From NCBI RefSeq assembly GCF_030161115.1, contig NZ_BSPQ01000001.1:372001-436000 (forward strand): a DNA stretch of 64,000 nt, written 5' to 3'. Below, one piece after another: positions 34,806 through 44,057 of this stretch. Every line of letters starts with the position of its first letter. Position 1 is the stretch's first letter. A program made the translations under genes and the position numbers. The DNA is from Psychromonas marina (lineage in GTDB: Bacteria > Pseudomonadota > Gammaproteobacteria > Enterobacterales > Psychromonadaceae). The notes under the pieces were generated by a model. That model was not told the origin of the DNA. It saw nothing but the letters and a program-made list of their open reading frames with translations, and made no database searches.

Positions 34806-36307
34806 TGAATAGGATAATGCTTTCCCTAATCGTAGGGATGTTAACCACGCTGTCGTTTGCAACCAATGCAGCACAAGAAAAACCCAACATCTTTGTTATC
34901 TTTACCGATGACATTGGTATCTCTAACCTGAGTGCATATCACAATGGCGTGATGAGTAGTCAAACCCCGAATATCGACAGCATTGCTAAAAAAGGCATGT
35001 TATTAACCGATTATTACGCACAGCCCTCTTGTACCGCTGGACGCTCTGCATTTTTAACCGGGCAATTTCCGGCGCGAACGGGTATGCATACGGTTGGTCT
35101 GCCGGGTGGCCCTATCGGTTTAAATCAAGAGACGCCAACATTACCAGAAGTACTTAAAAAAATGGGGTACATGACTGGACAGTTCGGTAAAAACCACCTT
35201 GGTGATCGAGATGAATTCCTACCAACCATGCATGGCTTTGATGAGTACTGGGGATGGTTGTATCACCTCAATGCGATGGAATACACAGAAGATCCCGATT
35301 GGCCTAAAGACCCTGACTTTCAAAAATTTGCACCTCGTAATGTCATTTATGCAAAATCCGACGGTAACGGTAATCAAACAATCGAAGATGATGGCCCTCT
35401 TAGCACCGATCGCATGCGTACATTGGATGATGAAGTGAATTACCATACGATCAATTTTATCGAGCGCGCGGTAAAAGCCGATAAACCTTTCTTTACTTGG
35501 TACTGCCCATCACGAGGACATGTGTGGACCCATTTATCGCCTAAATATGAAGCGATGTTAGGCCAGAATGGCTGGGGATTGCAGGAAGTTGTCATGAAAG
35601 ATCTTGATGATCATGTCGGTGAAATGCTCGCTAAAATTGAAGAGCTAGGCATTGCTGATAATACTATTATTATTTTCACCTCTGATAATGGCCCCGAGAT
35701 CATGACTTGGCCCGATGGTGGTATGACCCCCTTTAAAGGCGAAAAAGGTACGACTTGGGAAGGTGGCGTACGTGCACCTGCATTAGTGAGTTGGCCAGCA
35801 AAAATACCTGCAGGTTCGGTCAATAATGGTATTTTTGATGGTATGGATTGGCTACCAACACTGGTTGCAGCAGCAGGAGGTCCTAGCGATCTAAAACAGA
35901 AGATGCTGAAGGGTCATGAAGGCTTTAAAGCACACCTTGACGGTTATAATCAGGTGGATATGCTCACTAAAGATGGTGATTCAAATCGTAAAGAGGTCTT
36001 CTATTATGAGGGCACTAACCTGCAAGCAGTTCGTATTGGTGATTGGAAAGCGCACTTTGTAGTTCAAAATCATGGTTGGGGAGGCCCGAAAGATGCATTA
36101 AATGCACCACTACTGTTCAATTTACGCCGCGACCCTTATGAGCGTGCTGCAGAAGAGTCGGGTATGTACATGAAATGGATGGGTGAAAAAATGTGGGCTT
36201 TTGGTCCGGCTCAAGAAGCTGTTGCAAAACATCTAGCAACATTTAAAGACTGGCCAGCCATGACACCCGATATGGCTACCGCTAACACTGGCGGTGTGGG
36301 TAACTAA
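34802..36307 (+). CDS. Type I (formylglycine-dependent) sulfatase, arylsulfatase-like
   Basis: A periplasmic sulfatase of 501 residues with a Sec signal peptide (to about residue 24, ATNAAQEK). Metal-binding FTDDIG (Asp36, Asp37) opens the alkaline-phosphatase fold. The active-site signature is CTAGRSAFLTG with Cys77 as the residue to be converted to formylglycine and Arg81 in place; the family form is C/S-x-P/A-x-R. GKNHLGD and IFTSDNGPE provide further catalytic and metal ligands, the last before TPFKGEKGTTWEGGVR. No sulfatase-maturing enzyme is in the window. A GAGGAG ribosome-binding site lies inside the end of the upstream membrane-protein gene. The natural substrate is unknown; the neighbouring ABC importer is a candidate partner. 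Confidence 0.92.
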   Translation: MMNRIMLSLIVGMLTTLSFATNAAQEKPNIFVIFTDDIGISNLSAYHNGVMSSQTPNIDSIAKKGMLLTDYYAQPSCTAGRSAFLTGQFPARTGMHTVGLPGGPIGLNQETPTLPEVLKKMGYMTGQFGKNHLGDRDEFLPTMHGFDEYWGWLYHLNAMEYTEDPDWPKDPDFQKFAPRNVIYAKSDGNGNQTIEDDGPLSTDRMRTLDDEVNYHTINFIERAVKADKPFFTWYCPSRGHVWTHLSPKYEAMLGQNGWGLQEVVMKDLDDHVGEMLAKIEELGIADNTIIIFTSDNGPEIMTWPDGGMTPFKGEKGTTWEGGVRAPALVSWPAKIPAGSVNNGIFDGMDWLPTLVAAAGGPSDLKQKMLKGHEGFKAHLDGYNQVDMLTKDGDSNRKEVFYYEGTNLQAVRIGDWKAHFVVQNHGWGGPKDALNAPLLFNLRRDPYERAAEESGMYMKWMGEKMWAFGPAQEAVAKHLATFKDWPAMTPDMATANTGGVGN

Positions 36308-36338
36308 CCACCGTTAGAATTATTATTAAGAACAATAT

Positions 36339-36360
36339 AAGCCCATGAAAATGGGCTTTT
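36339..36360 (+). terminator. Terminator of the sulfatase operon
   Basis: AAGCCCAT/ATGGGCTT stem with a GAAA tetraloop, then six T residues. It follows the sulfatase stop by 31 bp. Confidence 0.9.
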
Positions 36361-36393
36361 TTCTGTTTATCACAAATCCTAATATAACTACCT

Positions 36394-38649
36394 CTATTGA
36401 TTTAATCGTTGCTTTAATTGGCTAATAATATTTTCAGGGGCATAAGGTTTGAGTGCTTCAATGCAAGCTATTGCAGTCGGTGCTTTGTACTTTACTAACA
36501 TGTCGCACCGTGCATACAAGTGTTCCGGGTTAGCACTGAGTTGAAACGCTTGATTAAGTGCGGCACTCGCTTTTGACAAATCAACCTTCTCTAACGATAA
36601 ACCATAAACTAACCAATATTGTGCATTATTCGGCTCAACTTTAGTTGCTTGCTCAAATAGATTTACCGCCTGCTTAGGTTTACTTTGTCGTAATAAAGAT
36701 AGCCCGGCTGAATAACTTAACATGCCTGAACGTGGTTGCGCTTTAATGCCTTTACTTAATATAGCGAACGCTTGCTCTTCCTTATTTTGAGCACGATAAA
36801 GGTCAGCGAGATTGACATAACTATTTGCAAAAATCGGCTCTATTTTTATCGCTTGCTGATACGCCGCAATAGCCTGATCATATTGACCCTGGGCACGATA
36901 TACATTTCCTAAGTTAGTTCGGCTTGAACCACGATCACTATTAAATTGTTGAATCTCAATATATTCAGCTAATGCAGGTTTAAGCGCGTTACGCTGTTGT
37001 TCAGTCAAACCACTCCAATACTGTACTAGAGCTCCAGCAGCACTGCTGCGCACCGCATAAACAGTATCTTTAAGTAAGGGTTCCAATAACTGCCAGCGCT
37101 CTGCTAACGGATAAGGGCTACTTCCTTTAACGACACTAAGGCGCACCATTTCATTGTTATCACTTACTGCAGCAGTTAAAGCGTTTAAGCTATTTTTGCC
37201 GGGATGATTGGATAACCTTTCCAGTGCCGATGCACGAATAATATTACTTTGGCTTGGCTCTTGGGCAATATAGGTCAATGCACTTTCAGCACTACTATGA
37301 TTAATACTGCTCGCGTAAAATGCGATACTAAAATGAGCTTGCTGACGATATTTGGAATTTGGAAACCATGATAATAAGGCTTTATCTGCCCAGTCATTGC
37401 TTTTATCTTCATGGCAACTTGTACACACATTAGGTGTATCAATATTTTTACTGAGATCCGGTCTGGGTATCTGCCAACTATGATCACGCCTTGGGTCAAC
37501 CTGCATATAAGTCGTTTCAGGCATATGACAGGTGGTACATTTTGAAGCTTCACTGTTGGCTTCATGAAAAGTATGATTCTGTGGTGAGTATTCGTTACCA
37601 AGATGACATTGTGCACATATAGCTTGCTCAGGCACCTGTAATTTCGCGCTATGTGGATTATGACAATTAGTACAAGCGATCCCCTTTTCAGCCATTTTAC
37701 TCTGTAAAAAAGAGCCATAGACATAATCTTCGTCATAAATTTGACCATCAAAATGATACAGTTCAGCGGTTATATTGCTCAGCAGATAACGATCTAAAAA
37801 TTTACCTGTCACATGGCTATTTGTTTCATTAAGCTGAATGCGTCGACTATGACACTGCGCACAGACTTGTAATTGCTGTGTTTGTTCAATCTGTTGTGGT
37901 TGTAGCGTTGTACTACCCTCTTTGTAAACCCACTCTTTGACGGGTTTGGAGAGGTCACGGTCGAATCCAAAATGTCCATCAAAGCCCATACCAGTATTTT
38001 CCAACTGCTGTGCTAATGTTAAATGCTCACTTCCCGGCCCATGACAAGCTTCGCAACCGACACTAATTTCAGACCATGTAGTTTTATATTGGTTAGTCTG
38101 TGCATTGTAATTTTTTTGCAGATTAGTGGAGTGGCAATCAGCACACATGAAGTTCCAATTTTGCCCTGTATTTGTCCAATAAAATTCATCACTTTTAGCC
38201 ATATCAGGATAAAGATGATACCAACGTTGCCCGCCCTCTTTCTTGGGACGTGCATCCCAGCTAAATGGAATCAGTTGTACTCGTCCATCAGCAAACTCAA
38301 CCATATATTGCTGTAGCGGCGTGACACCAAAAGTATATTTAATTTGGTAGTCATGAAATTGACCATCTGGCCCTTCGATATTCACCCAATACTGCTCACC
38401 TTTCCTATAAAAGTGATTTTCCTTGCCATCAAATTTAAAGCGAGCATCATTAAAGTCACCCAGCATGGAGGTTTCATTAGCATGTTGCATTGCTAATTGA
38501 TGATGTGACCCCTGCCATGATTGATAAGCCTGTTCATGGCAATCCACACAGCTTTTACTACCAACATAATCAGCAGCGATCGTTGCAGACGAGAGTGATA
38601 TCAAACTGAATAAAAAAAATTGATAAAAAAGAGTAGATAATATGCCCAT
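36394..38649 (-). CDS. Octaheme c-type cytochrome with HEAT-like and TPR repeats
   Basis: A periplasmic multiheme protein of 751 residues from this start (GGAAAG upstream; five more codons are open before it). After a signal peptide the N-terminal 400 residues hold eight CxxCH haem sites: CVDCH, CADCH, CEACH, CAQCH, CTNCH, CAQCH, CTTCH, CTSCH. Two further His-rich segments (GSHHQLAM, RDHSWQ) could serve as distal ligands. Residues about 440-560 contain HEAT-like helical repeats and the last 190 residues contain TPR repeats with GNVYRAQGQYDQAIAAYQQAI. The 'cytochrome c554/NrfA-like haem domain plus TPR' type is common in marine bacteria; the electron partner is unknown. It is single and not adjacent to nitrogen or sulfur cycle genes. 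Confidence 0.9.
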   Translation of the reverse strand: MGILSTLFYQFFLFSLISLSSATIAADYVGSKSCVDCHEQAYQSWQGSHHQLAMQHANETSMLGDFNDARFKFDGKENHFYRKGEQYWVNIEGPDGQFHDYQIKYTFGVTPLQQYMVEFADGRVQLIPFSWDARPKKEGGQRWYHLYPDMAKSDEFYWTNTGQNWNFMCADCHSTNLQKNYNAQTNQYKTTWSEISVGCEACHGPGSEHLTLAQQLENTGMGFDGHFGFDRDLSKPVKEWVYKEGSTTLQPQQIEQTQQLQVCAQCHSRRIQLNETNSHVTGKFLDRYLLSNITAELYHFDGQIYDEDYVYGSFLQSKMAEKGIACTNCHNPHSAKLQVPEQAICAQCHLGNEYSPQNHTFHEANSEASKCTTCHMPETTYMQVDPRRDHSWQIPRPDLSKNIDTPNVCTSCHEDKSNDWADKALLSWFPNSKYRQQAHFSIAFYASSINHSSAESALTYIAQEPSQSNIIRASALERLSNHPGKNSLNALTAAVSDNNEMVRLSVVKGSSPYPLAERWQLLEPLLKDTVYAVRSSAAGALVQYWSGLTEQQRNALKPALAEYIEIQQFNSDRGSSRTNLGNVYRAQGQYDQAIAAYQQAIKIEPIFANSYVNLADLYRAQNKEEQAFAILSKGIKAQPRSGMLSYSAGLSLLRQSKPKQAVNLFEQATKVEPNNAQYWLVYGLSLEKVDLSKASAALNQAFQLSANPEHLYARCDMLVKYKAPTAIACIEALKPYAPENIISQLKQRLNQ

Positions 38650-38763
38650 TAACTTACTTTCCATTTTTCAGCATCGAAGATGAATGATGATTAAGGGCTT
38701 ATTTTATATTAATTTTACATTTTTAATGAGTTATTTAATTGTTTTTCTTGGGGAAGTTCAAAG

Positions 38764-39084
38764 TTAAAAGTCATCGAGGGTTTTAATATCGATGACACTA
38801 TAGGCGGGAGTTTGATAGGGATGGCTATCAATCAATGCTGTTAATACCGACTTTATCTGTTGTTTTTCGCATACCATTTCGACGCGAAACTCGGCTAATT
38901 TTTCCAGTTTATCGACTTCACCAATAAACGCATCACTGTTTTTTAGTGGTCTAAACTGCCCTGTTCCTAACACCTGCCAAGCACAGTGATCGTAATTACC
39001 AACCTTGCCAGCACCCGCATCAAAGAGTGCTGACTTGACCATTTCACAATGTGCTTCTGGCACATAAAAAATTAACTGATACAT
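38764..39084 (-). CDS. YqfO/NIF3-associated domain protein (CutA-like fold)
   Basis: 106 residues, starting MYQLIFYVPEAHCEMVKSALFDAGAG and continuing KVGNYDHCAWQVLGTGQFRPL. This is the stand-alone form of the small domain inserted in YqfO/NIF3 proteins (ferredoxin-like, PII/CutA-type fold) with pattern G-N-Y-x-x-C-x-W-x-x-x-G-x-G-x-F-x-P. The function is not established; a metal- or ligand-binding role is likely by fold. It begins 3 bp after the stop of the upstream lipoprotein gene. Confidence 0.85.
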   Translation of the reverse strand: MYQLIFYVPEAHCEMVKSALFDAGAGKVGNYDHCAWQVLGTGQFRPLKNSDAFIGEVDKLEKLAEFRVEMVCEKQQIKSVLTALIDSHPYQTPAYSVIDIKTLDDF

Positions 39085-39087
39085 AAC

Positions 39088-40041
39088 TTACAGGTCTGTA
39101 GCCTCAAAATTTACCACAATATCGCTGCTTTCTAATGTCATCTCTTGTTTTTGTAGGAAAGTGATGCCGTCATCTTCATCGGGATCATCCTCGGTCGCAC
39201 AACTAAAAGCGATAGTATAATCATCCGCTGCAACAAAACCGATCTCATAACCATAATTTTCGCCATCATAACTAACAAGTGTACTTGCGTAAGGTAAATA
39301 AGTGCCACTACCGCCATTATCAGACAAATCATTAATATCAAGATTAAAACCTTGATAGAGATAAATACTGCCGCCAAAATCCCCCTCTTCGGGCGCAGTC
39401 AGCGAACAAAGTTGCAATGCATCAGCACTACCGGAGATGGTTGCAGAGGTGCTGTTATCCACTAAACGAACGCCACGAGGTTTTAAAATATAATGATCTT
39501 GCCCCACAGGGTCAGTCATCCCCTTACGCAGGTCAAACTCCACGGTTAAATCACTTACCCCTGAAATAACGGCAGTAAAACCATCAAGTTTAAGCTCATT
39601 TGACGGAACTTGAATCTCAACTTTACTGCTATCTTCAAGCACCCCATAAGAGCCATCAGAGATCGCTAAACGCAGCTGAGAATATTCTCCCGCTGGGATA
39701 ATAATATCTTCTAATAATGTGAACGACGCACTACCAGGGTAAGCTAACAGGTCAATACCTAAGGTGTTAGCGATAACCACTTCATTATCATCGACGCAGG
39801 CCTCATTGGGCATGATCATATTATCACCGTCACCGACTTCAAAAAGAAGATCTTCTGATCCTCCTTTTAGCTCGACTTGAGAAAAACAGACCATCACTTC
39901 TGACAGATCATCAACGGGTGCATCACTCACTGATAAAGAAAAAGTAGTTTCCCCCTCAGAGGTGTTATCGCTTGAGGAGCCACAACCACTGAGCATAAAC
40001 AGGGGTAGCAGTGCTGCGAGGTAAGTATATTTGTGTGTCAT
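39088..40041 (-). CDS. DUF4382 lipoprotein
   Basis: An outer- or inner-membrane lipoprotein with lipobox LSGC, here Cys20 counted from MTHKYTYLAALLPLF. The start follows AAGGAG at 6 bp. The N-terminal half (FSLSVSDAPVDDLSEVMVCFSQVEL, IPAGEYSQLRLAISD) is DUF4382, a beta-sandwich of unknown function. The C-terminal half is acidic, with SATISGSADALQLCS and an Asp/Glu-rich segment (ATEDDPDEDDG). It shares a transcription unit with the YqfO-like gene. Confidence 0.85.
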   Translation of the reverse strand: MTHKYTYLAALLPLFMLSGCGSSSDNTSEGETTFSLSVSDAPVDDLSEVMVCFSQVELKGGSEDLLFEVGDGDNMIMPNEACVDDNEVVIANTLGIDLLAYPGSASFTLLEDIIIPAGEYSQLRLAISDGSYGVLEDSSKVEIQVPSNELKLDGFTAVISGVSDLTVEFDLRKGMTDPVGQDHYILKPRGVRLVDNSTSATISGSADALQLCSLTAPEEGDFGGSIYLYQGFNLDINDLSDNGGSGTYLPYASTLVSYDGENYGYEIGFVAADDYTIAFSCATEDDPDEDDGITFLQKQEMTLESSDIVVNFEATDL

Positions 40042-40189
40042 TGTCTTCTCCTTGAGTAACACGCTAATCTATTAAGCTTAGTTTACAGCTGAAAATAAAT
40101 GCCTAAATAACTGATACAAAAAGAGTTGATATTTAATGCTATTTTAAAACAATTAATTACAAATAATGTTTGACTATTTTTTGCGTTAT

Positions 40190-41140
40190 TCAGCGATTAA
40201 AAAAACGTAAACGTTGCAGATAACGCAAACGCTCAACAGCTAAGTCCCCTCGCTTAAAACGGACTTTTGTTCCGATACTTTGCTGCGCAAGTCGGCTGAG
40301 ATCACAACGCGCGACGCAGCCTAGTTTAGGGTAGCCCCCTAATGTTTGCCTATCCTGTAAAAGAATAATGGGTTGTCCATCGGCGGGAATTTGTACACTG
40401 CCCAGAGCAATACCTTCGGAAACGATACCCTGTAAATGGCCTTTAATCGCCTCACCTTGCAAGCGCATTCCCATGCGATCACTGTGTTTATCGATCGCAT
40501 ATTCCGTGCTATAAAATGTCGATTTTTCACTGACCAAAAACTGCTCGCTCTGATAAGACTCAATCACGGAGAGCGTGATAGTTTGTGAGTAATCGGGAAT
40601 AAATTGTTGTGGCATTTGCTGTACAACAGCCAAGCGCTGTGCTGACAATATCGGTAAAAATTCACCATCTTGTAGCGCACAACCCTCTTTATGTAACCCG
40701 CCCATTAAATTTCGTTTCACCGTACTTACACTGCCTAAAACAGGCTCGACTGCAAAGCCGCCCAGCACTGCTAAGTAAGCGCGCACACCGCTTGTTGCAT
40801 AGGAAAGTATTAGGCTTTCTCCGTGTTTTAAAGAAAAAGAACAATTATTTTTCTGCTTGATAACTTTGCCAGATAAACGCTTAACCGATGCATTCATAGG
40901 TGCGCCCGTTAAGGACAACATCATGTCACAACACGCCTCAAACTCAGCTTGTCCAAAACTAATTTCCAGTAATGCAGCATTAGAGGAATTACCAAGCAGA
41001 TAGTTTGCCCAGCCTGCAGCTAACTCATCACACAGCCCACCTTGGCTTAACCCTTGTTGTGCTTGGTTAAAACGCCCTCGGTCTTGTAGTTGTGTAAACA
41101 GCCCCGCTTTTTTAACGACTAAACCGGTTTTATTGTTCAT
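40190..41140 (-). CDS. pxpC: 5-oxoprolinase subunit PxpC (biotin-dependent carboxyltransferase-like)
   Basis: PxpC, with PxpA and PxpB, hydrolyses 5-oxoproline (pyroglutamate) to glutamate with ATP. The sequence begins VVKKAGLFTQLQDRGRFNQAQQGLSQGGLCDELAAGWANYLLGN, the standard KipA/PxpC pattern, and ends with SEGIALGSVQIPADGQPIILLQDRQTLGGYPKLG, which is diagnostic. 316 residues. It overlaps pxpB by 11 bp, so the three genes form one operon. Confidence 0.94.
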   Translation of the reverse strand: MNNKTGLVVKKAGLFTQLQDRGRFNQAQQGLSQGGLCDELAAGWANYLLGNSSNAALLEISFGQAEFEACCDMMLSLTGAPMNASVKRLSGKVIKQKNNCSFSLKHGESLILSYATSGVRAYLAVLGGFAVEPVLGSVSTVKRNLMGGLHKEGCALQDGEFLPILSAQRLAVVQQMPQQFIPDYSQTITLSVIESYQSEQFLVSEKSTFYSTEYAIDKHSDRMGMRLQGEAIKGHLQGIVSEGIALGSVQIPADGQPIILLQDRQTLGGYPKLGCVARCDLSRLAQQSIGTKVRFKRGDLAVERLRYLQRLRFFNR

Positions 41141-41816
41141 CGATTATTTTGCCTCCAAGATCAATAAACTGCTGTAAATTTATCGCAGTAAATTTGACGC
41201 GATCGCCAATCTTAAAGGGGCTAATAGGAGTATGTTTAATATTAAACAGTGAGATTGGGCAATTACCAATAATATGCCAACCTCCTGGGCTATCACTGGG
41301 ATAAACCGCGCTCTGTTTATCGGCAATAGCAACACTACCCGCTGGCACAAACGCACGTGGACAAATATGTCTTGGTTGGTTAATTCTTTCATTTAACTCA
41401 GCTAAAAAAGCAAATCCGGGCGCAAAACCGATGGCGCACACTTGATATATTTTTTCGCTGTGAATATTGATCACATCGTTTACGGAGAGATTGTTATCAC
41501 AGGCTACTTTATTAAGGTCCCAGCCCACCGTCATATCATAATAAACGGGTAGTTCAATCAGCTTGCCAGTTAGATCGCTTGCTTGACTGGTTTGCTGAGA
41601 TAGTGCGATTAACTGCTGTTCAGCCACTAAAGGGGATATTTTTAATAGGTCTATTTCAACTAATATACTGCTATATGAAGGGGTAATATCAACTAAAGCA
41701 TCAGCAAGTTCAGTTTCGATTAACTTAACTAATTGGGCGATCTGCGCCGTTAATGAAAGGTCAATTTGATCACTTAAGGTGATTAAAAAGCAGGTCTCAT
41801 TAACCGCTTTTATCAT
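41130..41816 (-). CDS. pxpB: 5-oxoprolinase subunit PxpB (KipI family)
   Basis: PxpB carries the cyclophilin-like domain that works with PxpC. Diagnostic pieces: DITPSYSSILVEID near residue 42, VCAIGFAPGFAFLAEL near 126, PRAFVPAGSVAIADKQSAVYPSDSPGGWHIIGN, and ISPFKIGDRVKFTAI. 228 residues. The stop overlaps the pxpC start region and the start overlaps the pxpA stop by 4 bp. Confidence 0.94.
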   Translation of the reverse strand: MIKAVNETCFLITLSDQIDLSLTAQIAQLVKLIETELADALVDITPSYSSILVEIDLLKISPLVAEQQLIALSQQTSQASDLTGKLIELPVYYDMTVGWDLNKVACDNNLSVNDVINIHSEKIYQVCAIGFAPGFAFLAELNERINQPRHICPRAFVPAGSVAIADKQSAVYPSDSPGGWHIIGNCPISLFNIKHTPISPFKIGDRVKFTAINLQQFIDLGGKIIDEQ

Positions 41817-42526
41817 CGCAGTAACTTCGCTAATGTTTGAATCTGTTGAACAGCAATTGGGTTATCACCATGCACACAAATTGAATCAACTTGCAAAGCG
41901 AGCTTGTTGCCATTAATCGTCGTAATAGTTGAATCTTCGATTAGCTGCTTAACCTGTGCTTCTACCTGCTCTGGTGTCGCTAACAGTGCCCCATGCTCTG
42001 AGCGTTGAACAAGGTAGCCTTGATCATCATAAGCACGATCAGCAAAGGCTTCTAAGAGTAATAACACGCCATTTGTTTTTGCTATCTGCTGATAGTTATG
42101 TAGATCTGGACGTGCCAGAATCATCAACTTAAGCGGCAGTTCAATTGCACTTATCGCTTCAATAATGGCAGTAAAAACGACCTCATCGGCCATCATCTGA
42201 TTATATAAAGCACCATGTGGTTTAACGTACTCAACATTGCGACCTTGCAAACGCGCTAGGCTTTGTAAAGCCCCCACCTGATAGCAGATGAGGTGTTTAA
42301 CTTCCATTGCTGTTAATGAGGTAGGTAAACGACCAAAATTTTCTCGGTCGTTATAACTCGGATGTGCACCTATTTGCACATCATTAGCCTTGGCGATAGC
42401 AATAGTTTTCGCCATCAAGTCAGCATCACCTGCGTGTAAGCCGCAGGCAATATTAACTTGCCCCACAAAAGGGATGACCGCTTGGTCACTCGCAAAGCCT
42501 TCACCTACATCACAATTTAGCTTCAT
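41813..42526 (-). CDS. pxpA: 5-oxoprolinase subunit PxpA (LamB/YcsF family)
   Basis: PxpA is the ring-opening subunit. It starts MKLNCDVGEGFASDQAV and has NIACGLHAGDADLM, GAHPSYNDRENFGR, VKPHGALYNQM and ICVHGDNPIAV, all hallmark motifs of the YcsF family. 237 residues. It is the first gene of the pxpABC unit and begins at the stop codon of the preceding gene (TAATG arrangement), so transcription may read through from there. Confidence 0.95.
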   Translation of the reverse strand: MKLNCDVGEGFASDQAVIPFVGQVNIACGLHAGDADLMAKTIAIAKANDVQIGAHPSYNDRENFGRLPTSLTAMEVKHLICYQVGALQSLARLQGRNVEYVKPHGALYNQMMADEVVFTAIIEAISAIELPLKLMILARPDLHNYQQIAKTNGVLLLLEAFADRAYDDQGYLVQRSEHGALLATPEQVEAQVKQLIEDSTITTINGNKLALQVDSICVHGDNPIAVQQIQTLAKLLR

Positions 42527-43308
42527 TAAATCTCTTCAATACGCGGTAAGGTATAGTCGAAAGTATGATCACAACTGCCATCAGATTCACAGTCATTAAT
42601 ACCATCACTGTTTTCATCCCAACTACTGTGCATTCTTTGTACCTGTTCAAATTTTGAAAAGTCATTAACCACTTTCAGGTATATCGCACTTGTTTCACTT
42701 GGAAACTCTAAAAAGTCTTGTTTTTCAGCATAGGATCTAAAATCAACCTGCAGATGATCTTTGATTTGGGTAATATTTTCTCTTCTAACACGCTCCCCTA
42801 ATAAAACAGAATCAAGGTGCTCACTTTGATGACTTTTCATATCGTAAGAAAATAGCCCAACATAGACATAAACAGCGCCACCGGCAGTATTAGTAATGAA
42901 AGGGGCTGTATAGTGAACTAAACCACTCTCCGGCTCGTTTAATATCACCATTTTTGACATATTTAGATACAACGAAGCGCGTTCATAAATCCCTTCTTTC
43001 TCACCTTGTGGTTCCTGCAATACTTTTTCATAATGACCACGTAAATAATGAATTTCATTTATCTTTTCTATTTTATCAATGCTTACTTCAAAGTCTGTTT
43101 CAGGATAGTCCATGGTCATTGGGTAAGCTGAAGAGATATCTTCATATATTTTTTGTGCCGTTGATTGCTCACAGGTCTCTGCATTTTCGTTCCAAACACC
43201 CGCTGCTTTTTCACACTCAACAGGTGAATTTATTTTGCTTTGCAGGAAATACCAACCAGCAATAACAATAAGCGCAATGATGGCAATTCGGTTTATTAAT
43301 TTGTGCAT
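42526..43308 (-). CDS. Uncharacterised membrane-anchored protein with acidic calcium-loop-like tail
   Basis: 260 residues, no family recognised. One hydrophobic segment near the N-terminus (residues about 8-22, IAIIALIVIAGWYFL) suggests a single membrane anchor with the rest outside the cytoplasm. Six cysteines include CEKAAGVWNENAETCEQ shortly after the anchor and CESDGSC near the end. The tail DENSDGINDCESDGSCD resembles a thrombospondin-3/EF-hand-type calcium loop. It overlaps the pxpA start and is overlapped by truC on its 5' side, so it is embedded in the truC-pxp run of genes, which may be one transcript. Confidence 0.7.
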   Translation of the reverse strand: MHKLINRIAIIALIVIAGWYFLQSKINSPVECEKAAGVWNENAETCEQSTAQKIYEDISSAYPMTMDYPETDFEVSIDKIEKINEIHYLRGHYEKVLQEPQGEKEGIYERASLYLNMSKMVILNEPESGLVHYTAPFITNTAGGAVYVYVGLFSYDMKSHQSEHLDSVLLGERVRRENITQIKDHLQVDFRSYAEKQDFLEFPSETSAIYLKVVNDFSKFEQVQRMHSSWDENSDGINDCESDGSCDHTFDYTLPRIEEI

Positions 43309-44057
43309 CTGTTAACATCCAATTTTAATGTTGCTAATAATGAGTTAAACGTATCATCTAATGGAGCATGAATTTCTACTTTCTTGCCTGTCACCGGGTG
43401 GGTAAACCCAAGGTATGCAGAATGTAATAACAGGCGGTCGGAATCAAAATTATCACGAAACATCTGATTATGTTTACCATCACCATGGGTAGTATCACCG
43501 ATAATAGGGTGATGAAGATGCTTCATATGGCGACGCAGTTGATGACGTCGTCCGGTTTTAGGTACTAACTCGACCAGCGAATAACGAGATTGCGGATAAG
43601 GGCGCACTGCAATTGGCAATTCACTAAATGCGATACCTTTATATTCCGTTTGTGCCTCTTGCGCTTCTTGATCTGGGTTGGCATGTTTATCGGCAATTTT
43701 ATCGAGTTTCTTTTTCAGCGCGTAATCTAAAAAACCTTCCCCAATATGGCCACGCACGACCGCTAAGTAACGCTTTTCTGTTCGCTGCTCAGCGAACTGT
43801 TCCATTAAATCGTTCGCATAGGTTTTATCGAGTAGAAACAGTAGCACCCCAGAAGTGGGTCTATCTAAACGGTGTGCAGGGTAGACATGCTCACCGATTT
43901 GGTCACGTAACTTTTGTACGGCAAACTCCGTCGCATGGCTATCAAGCCAACTACGATGCACTAATAAACCAGAGGGTTTATTGATCGCAATAAGGTGTTC
44001 ATCACGATAAATTATCTCTAAATCAGGCGAAGCCTGCTCTGCTACTTCTAACATCAC
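43296..44057 (-). CDS. truC: tRNA pseudouridine(65) synthase TruC
   Basis: TruC isomerises U65 of certain tRNAs. The RluA-family active-site motif is AHRLDRPTSG, with catalytic Asp65, and the flanking LVHRSW and GRRHQLRRHMKHL (KTGRRHQLR) match TruC well. 253 residues. Its start overlaps the yqcC stop by 4 bp (ATGA), and the yqcC-truC pair is conserved in gammaproteobacteria. Its 3' end overlaps the following uncharacterised gene by 13 bp. Confidence 0.94.
   Translation of the reverse strand: MMLEVAEQASPDLEIIYRDEHLIAINKPSGLLVHRSWLDSHATEFAVQKLRDQIGEHVYPAHRLDRPTSGVLLFLLDKTYANDLMEQFAEQRTEKRYLAVVRGHIGEGFLDYALKKKLDKIADKHANPDQEAQEAQTEYKGIAFSELPIAVRPYPQSRYSLVELVPKTGRRHQLRRHMKHLHHPIIGDTTHGDGKHNQMFRDNFDSDRLLLHSAYLGFTHPVTGKKVEIHAPLDDTFNSLLATLKLDVNRCTN

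Noticed and set aside
37275-37751. Open frame of 158 codons overlapping the octaheme cytochrome
   Set aside because: A shadow frame on the same strand; the cytochrome frame has eight haem motifs and explains the region.
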